A DNA stretch of 64,000 nucleotides, taken from NCBI RefSeq assembly GCF_001625365.1, contig NZ_LJJF01000001.1, positions 6,993,501 through 7,057,500 on the forward strand. Reading direction: 5' to 3'. The DNA comes from Streptomyces sp. MJM8645 (GTDB lineage: Bacteria; Actinomycetota; Actinomycetes; Streptomycetales; Streptomycetaceae). Of this stretch, positions 17,701 through 23,033 are shown in pieces. The position numbers and the translations under genes were made by a program. The notes under the pieces are model-generated. The model searched no databases and was not told the origin of the DNA. It worked only from the letters and a program-made list of their open reading frames with translations. Position 1 is the first letter of the stretch. Every line of letters begins with the position of its first letter.

Positions 17701-18159
17701 CGCGGCGGCGCCGCGAGCGGCGACTTCGGCCAGGAGGCGGTGGACACCCTGATGAAGCTCATGGAGGACCACCGCGACGAGGTCGTGGTGATCGTGGCCG
17801 GCTACCAGGAGGAGATGCAGGGCTTCCTGAGCTCCAACCCCGGTCTGGCCTCCCGGTTCCCCCAGCAGATCGCCTTCGACCACTACAGCGCGGACGAACT
17901 CGTCACCATCGTGCGCCGCCAGGCGGAGGAGGCCGGCTACGTCTGCGCACCGGAGACCCTGGCCCTCCTCGGCGAGCTGTGCGCGGCCGTCCCCCGGGAC
18001 CGCAACTTCGGCAACGGCCGCTTCGCCCGGCAGACGCTGGAGGCGATGGTCACCCGCCAGGCGGGGCGGCTCGCCCGGCTCGACGTCGGCGACCTGTCCG
18101 AACTCAGCCTGCTGCTGCCCCAGGACATCCCCGGGCTGCCGCAGGGGAGCGCGGTGTGA
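14725..18159 (+). CDS. Right-handed beta-helix protein fused to two EccA/CbxX-type AAA+ ATPase domains
   Basis: 1,144 residues. Residues 1 to about 535 begin like a pectin-esterase/NosD fold (GGGYRTIGAALEAARSG) and continue as regular 22-24 residue beta-helix coils with repeated 'LEDCEVAG'-like turns. A short acidic Ala/Glu/Pro linker leads to two AAA+ domains. The first has Walker A GPPGTGKTTVARLYG (near 637) and Walker B GGVLFIDEAYTLS (near 694). The second has GPPGTGKTTIARLYG (near 922) and GGVLFIDEAYTLT (near 979). Each domain has the HLIFAGPP or HHLVFAGPP lead-in and NGR sensor region of the CbxX/EccA family, which in type VII systems handles substrates in the cytosol. GGAGGAG lies just upstream of the ATG. 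The stop overlaps the next start (GTGTGA). Role as a substrate-recognising unfoldase for a type VII substrate is inferred. Confidence 0.85.
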   Translation: MTRHVLTVSAEQRDGGGYRTIGAALEAARSGTVISVRPGRYEENLVITKMVTITAEEARGSVRISPRRGAVVQVVAEAVQLTGLVLQGQDEELPTVDVPRGQAALEDCEVAGNSWTAVLTRQQGALAMRGCRVVNPAGAGIVETSTGSSVIEDCVVEHLGSSAVVIGERANPVIRGCVLRDARGNGVCANGEGRGSIEDCEISATDKPGIALEENSTTRVLRTTVRDASIGIYLSSTAQVLLEDCTVSATRGHGLVLTGGTDPVVRRCRTMRTKGHGIHVTGRSRGTFEECEVAGAEAAGIVVDESSSPSLTRTAVGDSGEAAVELVGESAAEFDRLEVRGAGGAGVSVRDGANPLLRRLDIADVRGHGVEVLREGRGRLESCVLGATGRAALLVADGGNTQVGGTTVRGTAATGAPGTAKTAGTPGIEVGPGGVASLRDCDVAECTGDGIVVEDGGELTMARSRVHGNRRHGVLLAAGSRAALTGCELVGNTRDGLRAESEEPIRITGCTVTGNRGSGLCQTRPSERLSVENLTSRDNGRADSHGTATAGADDHPAAARPAGAPEADGAEAEAERPADDLPPPEPEGPQAALQALVGLEGVKEQVATLVNLNKLARRREQAGMPALPMGRHLIFAGPPGTGKTTVARLYGAILAELGVLRSGHLTEVARADLVASIVGGTAIKTTEVFQSALGGVLFIDEAYTLSAGSGGTGPDFGREAIDTLVKLMEDHRDDVVVIVAGYSDEMRSFLGSNPGLASRFSRTVDFRNYSAEELVTIVERAAVGHGYELADATREVLGTHFTRMPKGADFGNGRAARKVFEEMVDRQASRLAELADITDADLARLLPEDLGEEHSDAARAAAAGGPGAEGGSDLLDQLRAMVGLTAAKEQVENLVNLITQARRREEAGLPTARISHHLVFAGPPGTGKTTIARLYGALLAELGVLPRGQLVETARADLVGRYIGHTAQLTRDAFERARGGVLFIDEAYTLTPRGGAASGDFGQEAVDTLMKLMEDHRDEVVVIVAGYQEEMQGFLSSNPGLASRFPQQIAFDHYSADELVTIVRRQAEEAGYVCAPETLALLGELCAAVPRDRNFGNGRFARQTLEAMVTRQAGRLARLDVGDLSELSLLLPQDIPGLPQGSAV

Positions 18160-19445
18160 CCGGCGCACCGGGCCGCCCGGCCCGGGCCGCCGCGGCCGCG
18201 CTCTGCTGCGGCGCCCTGCTGGTCCCGGCCGCCCCCGCCTGGGCCGCCCCGAGGCCCGCCGCGAGCTCCGCCCCGACGCCGGCCGCCACCTCAGGCGCGG
18301 CCGATCCGGCCGCGCTGCCCGTCATCGGCCAGAACCGGGGTGCCGGACGGCCGGACGGCTGCGTCAAACCCTCCGACAAGGGCACCGACCGGACCCCGTG
18401 GGCGCAGACCTACCTGCGGCCCGAGGCCGCCTGGCAGCTCAGCCGCGGCGCCGGCGTGACCGTCGCCGTGGTCGGCTCCGGGGTCGACCCGGCGTCCGGG
18501 GTCCTGGAGGGCCGCCTCACGCCGGGGCCGCGTGAGTACGGCCAAGGCGACTCCACCCGCGACTGCGTCGGCCACGGCACCTTCCTCGCCGGGCTGATCG
18601 CCGCCCGGCGCCAGGACGGGATCGGCTTCGCCGGTCTCGCCCCCGAGGCGCGGATCCTCGGCGTGGCCGTCACCGACGACGTGGGGAACACCACCCCGGC
18701 CCTGCTGGCCAAGGGCATCCGGGACGCGGCCGACGGCGGCGCCCGGATCATCGCCGTCGGCCTGGCGCTGTCGACGGGCGAGGCCGAACTCGGCGACGCC
18801 GTCCGCTACGCCGGCGGCAAGGGCGCCCTGGTGATCGCTCCGGCCGCCCCCGACGGCGGCGGCTCCCAGTCCTCCCCGAACTCGCCCCCCGTAGCGGCCT
18901 ACCCGGCCGCCCTCCCGGACGTCCTGGCGGTCTCCGACCTGGCGCCCAACGGCGCCCCGCCCAGCGGTGCGGTGGACGCGGTCCGGGTCGACCTGGTCGC
19001 CCCGGGCGACGCGGTGCTGAGCGTCGGCCCCGGCGGCAAGGGCTACTTCACCGCCGCCGGGCCCAGCTTCGCCACCGCCCTGGCGGCCGGCACCGCCGCC
19101 CTCGCCCTCGGCTACCGGCCCGACCTCACCCCGGCCCGGCTCGCCGAGCGGCTCCGGGCCACCGCCTACCACCCCGGCACCGCCCTGCCCGACCCGCACC
19201 TCGGGTACGGGACCGTCGACCCCCTGGCCGCCCTCAGCGCCCCCCTCCAGGACGGGCCCCCGGCCACCCTCGGGCCCGCCCTGGCGGTGTCCCTGGTCCA
19301 GCCCCCGCCCCCCGACCCCGCCGCCCGGCAGGCCACCCTGATCGCCGGCGGGATCATCGCCGGCGTCACCCTGGTCGTCGGCACCGCCGTGGTCTGCGCG
19401 ACGGGCCGCCGCCGGGCCTGGCGCCCTGGCCGCTGGTCGGTCTGA
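18156..19445 (+). CDS. Mycosin-like S8 subtilase homologue lacking the catalytic Asp (probable pseudoprotease)
   Basis: 429 residues starting at a GTG that overlaps the upstream TGA, so translation is coupled. It has a Sec signal peptide (LCCGALLVPAAPAWA), an N-terminal extension, a subtilase domain and a C-terminal transmembrane helix (LIAGGIIAGVTLVVGTAVV) with a short basic tail. This is the layout of type VII-associated MycP proteases. The histidine motif is present (CVGHGTFLAGL) and a Ser sits in GPSFATALAAG. The Asp motif reads VAVVGSGVD where the family has DTG/DSG, so the catalytic Asp codon is GGC. The region expected to hold the oxyanion Asn (AAGN) reads APAAPDG. It is probably inactive or strongly altered. 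A structural role resembling the protease-independent role known for mycobacterial MycP is possible. Confidence 0.8.
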   Translation: MTGAPGRPARAAAAALCCGALLVPAAPAWAAPRPAASSAPTPAATSGAADPAALPVIGQNRGAGRPDGCVKPSDKGTDRTPWAQTYLRPEAAWQLSRGAGVTVAVVGSGVDPASGVLEGRLTPGPREYGQGDSTRDCVGHGTFLAGLIAARRQDGIGFAGLAPEARILGVAVTDDVGNTTPALLAKGIRDAADGGARIIAVGLALSTGEAELGDAVRYAGGKGALVIAPAAPDGGGSQSSPNSPPVAAYPAALPDVLAVSDLAPNGAPPSGAVDAVRVDLVAPGDAVLSVGPGGKGYFTAAGPSFATALAAGTAALALGYRPDLTPARLAERLRATAYHPGTALPDPHLGYGTVDPLAALSAPLQDGPPATLGPALAVSLVQPPPPDPAARQATLIAGGIIAGVTLVVGTAVVCATGRRRAWRPGRWSV

Positions 19446-19494
19446 CGGGCCGCCGGGAGCCCTCCGCGCCCTGGGCCGGCGGTGCGGTGCGGGG

Positions 19495-19566
19495 CCGCCC
19501 GTGCCACCGACACGGGCGGGGCGTTCAGGCCCTGTCCGGCCGGTGGCGGACGCTGCCCGCCACCGG
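19495..19566 (+). terminator. Two successive GC-rich hairpins after the mycosin-like gene
   Basis: The first hairpin pairs ccgcccgtg (19495-19503) with cacgggcgg (19511-19519). The second pairs ccggtggcgg (19540-19549) with ccgccaccgg (19557-19566). No U-tract follows, as is usual in actinomycetes. They lie 50-120 bases past the stop and before the MITE. Confidence 0.6.
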
Positions 19567-19617
19567 GCGGCGGTGCCGCCCGCGCCGTGCAGGCGCCGGG
19601 CTGCTCGATCCGGGCTT

Positions 19618-19780
19618 GGGCGTGTCTGACAATTCGCGGCGGATCAGCGTGCGGTGTTGGGCGCCCGGCTGGGCGTGCCGGCGAAGCGTCCTCGTACTGG
19701 GCCGTACTTGGACGTTTCGCCGGTGCGTCCAGGCGGGATGCCTGGCGCCGCGCGCCCGGCGGGAATTGTCAGACACGCCC
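19618..19780. mobile_element. 163-bp MITE-like element with perfect 18-bp terminal inverted repeats
   Basis: The left end gggcgtgtctgacaattc (19618-19635) is the exact reverse complement of 19763-19780. The interior is also self-complementary: 19679-19697 pairs with 19704-19722 at 16 of 19 positions, and the flanking bases continue the match, so the element folds as one long hairpin. There is no coding capacity. The outermost base on the right (19780) is also the last base of the TAG stop of the minus-strand ParA gene. No clear target duplication is visible. Such TIR-hairpin units are expected to be moved in trans by a related transposase, which is not in this window. Confidence 0.8.
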
Positions 19781-21087
19781 TAGTGGAGGGCGGCGGCGGC
19801 GTGGGGGCCGGCGGCGGGCGGGGCGAAGTGCATGCCCTCGGCGACCAGCGCGGTGAGGTCGAGGTAGGCGCGGCGGGTCTTGGGGCGCAGCTTGGCCGGG
19901 TCGAACTCCCCGCCCAGAGCCAGGTGTTCGTCGAAGGGGAGGACCACGACGCCGCGGCAGCGGTTCTCGAAGTGGGCGACGAGTTCCTCCACCCGGATCG
20001 TCCGGCCGCTGCTGCGGACGCTGGAGATCAGGGTCACGCTGCGCTGCGCCAGCGAGCCGTAGCCGTTGGTGTACAGCCACTCCAGGGTGGCGTCGGCGCT
20101 GCTCGCGCCGTCGATGCTGGTGGTGGCGGTGATGACCAGCTGGTCGGCGAGGTCGAGGACGGCGCGCATGGAGCTGTGCAGCAGGCCGGTGCCGCAGTCG
20201 GCGAGGATGATCGGGTACTGCCGGGCGAGCAGGTCGACGAGCCGTCGGTAGTGCTCGCCGCTGAAGCTGTTGGCGATCGCCGGGTCCGAGTCGTTGGCCA
20301 GGACCTCCAGCCCGCTGGGGGTGAGCGAGGTGAAGCGGCGGACGTCCATGTAGCCGGTGATGGTGGCCTCGGCGGCGAGCATGTCGTGGACGGTGGCCCC
20401 GGTCTCCCGGTGGACCCGCTTGCTGAGGGTGCCGGTGTCCGGGTTGGCGTCGACGGCGACCACCTTGTCGGCGCGGATCTCGGCGAGGACGGAGCCGAGC
20501 GCCAGGGTCGTCGAGGTCTTGCCGACACCGCCCTTGAGGCCGATCACCGCGATCCGGAAGGAGCGGTGCAGCGGGGTGCGGATGGCCGCCGTCAGCCGTT
20601 CCCGTTCCCGTTCCCGCTCTCCCCGGCCGAGGCCCAGGCCGGCGGGCAGGCCCAGGGTACGGCGGCCCCGCCGTGCGGCGGGGGCCTGCGGCGGCGCGGA
20701 GTGCGGGGCTTGTGGGGCCGGCATGGCCGGTAGGGCCGGTAGGGCCGGAAGCGCGGCCTGGGGGAGCTGCGGCAGCAGGGCGAACGGCTCCGGGGGCAGC
20801 GCGGCCGGGGCCGGCCGCGCCTGCGGGGGCACCAGGACCGTCCCGAGCACATCCAGTGGCTGCTGCCAGTCCGGCCCGGCGAGGTGTCCGGCGGGCGGCG
20901 CGGCACTCGGCCCGGCAGCGGGGACGGCGCTCGGCGCGGCGCTCGGGACGGCGCTCGGGATGGTCGCCGTTGCGACGGCCAGGGCGGCGGCCGCCGGGAG
21001 GACGGGGCCGTAGTCGGGGGCGAGGTCCCAGTCCGGGCCCTGCGTCAGACGGTGCACCCGCCCGGTGTGCGTGTGGTCGGCCGCCAT
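19780..21087 (-). CDS. ParA/MinD-family ATPase with long Pro/Ala-rich N-terminus (EspI-like)
   Basis: 435 residues. The first 160 or so are Ala/Pro-rich and low complexity (AVPSAAPSAVPAAG type), then a short basic stretch (GERERERERL). The ATPase domain starts near residue 180 with the deviant Walker A KGGVGKTSTT. VVAVDANPDTG and IILADCGTG follow, which are the Walker A'/B signatures of the MinD/ParA class. The start ATG at 21087 is preceded by AGGAGG. It converges on the mycosin-like and AAA+ genes. A Pro-rich N-terminus on a MinD-like ATPase is the layout of EspI from mycobacterial ESX-1, so an accessory or regulatory role in type VII secretion is plausible but inferred. The stop codon TAG lies on the border of the MITE-like element, so the original C-terminus may have been altered. 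Confidence 0.85.
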   Translation of the reverse strand: MAADHTHTGRVHRLTQGPDWDLAPDYGPVLPAAAALAVATATIPSAVPSAAPSAVPAAGPSAAPPAGHLAGPDWQQPLDVLGTVLVPPQARPAPAALPPEPFALLPQLPQAALPALPALPAMPAPQAPHSAPPQAPAARRGRRTLGLPAGLGLGRGERERERERLTAAIRTPLHRSFRIAVIGLKGGVGKTSTTLALGSVLAEIRADKVVAVDANPDTGTLSKRVHRETGATVHDMLAAEATITGYMDVRRFTSLTPSGLEVLANDSDPAIANSFSGEHYRRLVDLLARQYPIILADCGTGLLHSSMRAVLDLADQLVITATTSIDGASSADATLEWLYTNGYGSLAQRSVTLISSVRSSGRTIRVEELVAHFENRCRGVVVLPFDEHLALGGEFDPAKLRPKTRRAYLDLTALVAEGMHFAPPAAGPHAAAALH

Positions 21088-21437
21088 GTGTTCGCCTCCT
21101 GCTCGCCGTGTCGGCCCTGTCTGGTGCACCGGATTCCGGCGCCCCCCGCGCCGGCCGGGTACGGGGCCGTCCGATCGGTTCAACGGCCCGGGCCGGGAGC
21201 ACCGTTCAACGGGAGCGCGGGACGCTGCGGCCCACTCGCGTCCCACCCCCCTCGGGAATGGGCTCCCGGCCGTGCGCGGCCCAGCACGGCCCGGTGGAGC
21301 CGGGCGATGTCTACGGACGACGGCCCGGTTCCGGTTCACCCGGCGCCGTCGCCGGGGCAGGGTGAACCGCCCCCGGCGGACGGCCCGTTGAGCGGGTCGG
21401 GGCGCGCACTGTGCCTCCCCCGCGCTTGGAGGACCTG

Positions 21438-21503
21438 ATGGGCACCACCCCCCACCGCATCGGCCGCCCGGCCTGCACCCCCGAGCACCGGCCGGTCGGC
21501 TAG
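21438..21503 (+). CDS. Possible 21-residue mini-ORF / leader peptide
   Basis: The ATG is preceded by ggagga five bases upstream. The peptide reads MGTTPHRIGRPACTPEHRP then VG, ending in TAG. It is too short for a domain call. The good ribosome site, plus isolation in a non-coding region ahead of a possible transcript, makes a leader peptide or small protein possible. It could equally be chance in GC-rich DNA. Confidence 0.25.
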   Translation: MGTTPHRIGRPACTPEHRPVG

Positions 21504-21624
21504 GTCCTCTCGTTCGGGCCTCGTCGCCGGCCGAACCGGTGTGCGGGCGGCAGCTGAGCGGCAGCTGCCCGGCCGTACCGGAAAACCCTCTGCTGGACCG
21601 GCTGTCAGTAGATACCGTCTTCGG

Positions 21625-21652
21625 ATGGCACTCGATGCGGAACGAGTGCCAT
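21625..21652. promoter_or_regulatory. Inverted repeat upstream of the small unknown gene
   Basis: atggcactcg (21625-21634) and cgagtgccat (21643-21652) are perfect 10-base arms with an 8-base spacer, about 50 bases before the ATG at 21704. A possible -10 tagata lies immediately upstream (21610-21615). The position fits an operator or a 5' UTR hairpin. Confidence 0.5.
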
Positions 21653-21703
21653 GCAGGAGCAGCCGGCGTGACTCCCGTGGGACGGGATGGGGGAGGGACA
21701 ACG

Positions 21704-22054
21704 ATGGATCCGGACGGGCCGGACGTGCGCGAGGTCGTCGCGGCGCTGGTACGGCAGGAGGAGCCGAGCAGGCCCGGGCCGCCCGCGCTGGTGGTGCCCG
21801 AGGGCACGGCGGAGGAGGTGACCGCCGCCGCCCGGCGGCTCGCCCTGCGGGCGCTGCCGACCGAGCGGTGGAGGCCGGAGCCCGCACCGGGGCTGCGGGA
21901 GCTGGCGGCGGCGCTGGTGGTCGACGAGCACCCCTCGGCACCGGCCTGGTCGGCGGTGGAGCGGGAGCAGCTGGCGACCTGGGTCGCAGTGTTGATCGAG
22001 CATCGGGGGGAGGACGGGGTCCAGGAGTTGGTGCGCGTGCTCAACGAGGCCTGA
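21704..22054 (+). CDS. Small hypothetical protein (116 aa)
   Basis: The ATG is chosen because of the GGGAGGG ribosome site nine bases upstream. The product is acidic and Ala/Leu/Val-rich (VREVVAALVRQEE, LRELAAALVVDEH, REQLATWVAVLIEHRG), consistent with a small all-helical cytosolic protein. No signal peptide, membrane segment or known motif was recognised. It lies 217 bases upstream of the sigma factor gene on the same strand. Confidence 0.65.
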   Translation: MDPDGPDVREVVAALVRQEEPSRPGPPALVVPEGTAEEVTAAARRLALRALPTERWRPEPAPGLRELAAALVVDEHPSAPAWSAVEREQLATWVAVLIEHRGEDGVQELVRVLNEA

Positions 22055-22271
22055 GGGGCGGCCTGGTGGCCACGGGATGGGCGCTGGATGGCCGCGAGAT
22101 GTCCGGGATGTGGCCGTACGGAGTCCTGGCCTGCGGCCCGGCCGTGCGGGGCCCGGGCGTTGGCGGATCGTTGGTGCGGCCTTGGCGGCTGCGGGCAGTC
22201 TGCTGCTTGTAGCCGCCGGGGAAGTCCGGTCGGTGTGTCGCCCTGCCCTTGCCCGATCTGAGAGGCCGCGC

Positions 22272-22970
22272 GTGTCGAAGCAGCCCGTCGCCCAGCCCAC
22301 GTCCGTCGCCCAGCCGCCCGTCGGCCCGCCGGCCGGCACGGACCCGTCGGCCACCACGGGATCCGCCCCCGCGCCCGGCACGCCGAAGGCGGCCCGCCCG
22401 ACCCTCGACCCGGACACGCTCGCCGAGATCCACCGGCTGCACGGCGGCTACCTGCTGCGCGCGCTGCTGCGTGCCACCGGCGGCGACCGGGGCAAGGCCG
22501 AGGACATCCTCCAGGAGACCCTGCTGCGCGCCTGGCAGCACCCCGAGGCGCTGGCGGCCGGTGCCGAGCAGAGCCGTCCCTGGCTGTTCACGGTGGCCCG
22601 GCGGATCGCGATCGACCACTACCGGATGGCCGCCGCCCGCGCCAAGGAGGTGATCGGCGAGCCGCTGGAGGACCGTCCGCTCGCCGAGGACCCGTACGAG
22701 CAGGTGGTCGTCGCCCGGGACATCGCGCTGGCCCTGCGCCGGGTGCAGAAGCACCACCGCGAGGTGCTGGTCGAACTGCACCTGCGGGACCGCTCGGTGG
22801 TGGAGGCGGCGGCCCGGCTCGGGGTGCCGCCGGGGACGGTCAAGTCCCGCAACTTCTACGCGATCCGGGCGCTGCGCCCGGTCCTCGCGGCGGAGCACGG
22901 CTACGGCCCGGCCGACGGCCGCGGCCAGGCGGCCGCGCTCGACCGCTCGGGTGCCGCCGTCTCGCGCTGA
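22272..22970 (+). CDS. ECF-type RNA polymerase sigma factor
   Basis: 232 residues. The GTG start at 22272 is preceded by gagagg. A Pro/Ala/Ser-rich extension of about 50 residues precedes sigma region 2 (LLRATGGDRGKAEDILQET, then AWQHPEAL and RPWLFTVARRIAIDHYR) and region 4 (VQKHHREVLVELHLRDRSV, AAARLGVPPGTVKSR). The domains match the SigL/SigK-like ECF group. These factors are usually held by a zinc-type anti-sigma factor encoded next door, but none is visible: the next gene is a convergent SARP activator behind a strong hairpin. The promoters it recognises cannot be read from this window. Confidence 0.85.
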   Translation: MSKQPVAQPTSVAQPPVGPPAGTDPSATTGSAPAPGTPKAARPTLDPDTLAEIHRLHGGYLLRALLRATGGDRGKAEDILQETLLRAWQHPEALAAGAEQSRPWLFTVARRIAIDHYRMAAARAKEVIGEPLEDRPLAEDPYEQVVVARDIALALRRVQKHHREVLVELHLRDRSVVEAAARLGVPPGTVKSRNFYAIRALRPVLAAEHGYGPADGRGQAAALDRSGAAVSR

Positions 22971-22974
22971 CCGC

Positions 22975-23033
22975 TGACCGGCTCCCCAGGGCGGCCACCC
23001 GGCGACCGGGTGGCCGCCACGGGGAGCCGGTCA
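22975..23033. terminator. Perfect two-tier hairpin shared by convergent genes
   Basis: tgaccggctcccc (22975-22987) pairs with ggggagccggtca (23021-23033). Inside it gcggccacccgg (22991-23002) pairs with ccgggtggccgc (23006-23017). The symmetry serves both strands, and the right arm contains the stop codon of the SARP gene on the minus strand (23031-23033). Confidence 0.8.

Larger units (their letters stand above)
21088..21703. other. 616-bp intergenic region upstream of the ParA-like gene and the small unknown gene
   Basis: No convincing long gene is present. The stretch holds the divergent promoters, a 21-codon mini-ORF with a strong Shine-Dalgarno (21438-21503), and a 10-bp inverted repeat (21625-21652) just before the small gene at 21704. 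Long readings here on both strands are Arg/Pro/Ala-rich frame shadows. Confidence 0.7.

Noticed and set aside
15285..18155. Upstream extension of the mycosin-like frame
   Set aside because: The region overlaps the AAA+ gene in another frame and is Arg/Gly-rich; the signal peptide and the GTGA overlap fix the start at 18156.
14542..18168. 1,208-codon minus-strand frame across the AAA+ gene
   Set aside because: Composition (Gly/Val/His/Leu-rich, no motifs) and the perfect AAA+ motifs on the plus strand show it is an antisense shadow.
19618..19780. Complete insertion sequence
   Set aside because: Only 163 bases and no transposase frame; at most a non-autonomous element.
19769..21202. Long Arg/Pro-rich reading frames opposite and alongside the ParA-like gene
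   Set aside because: They are Arg/Pro/Ala-rich, lack domains and ribosome sites, and mirror the codon bias of the real gene; typical frame shadows of GC-rich DNA.
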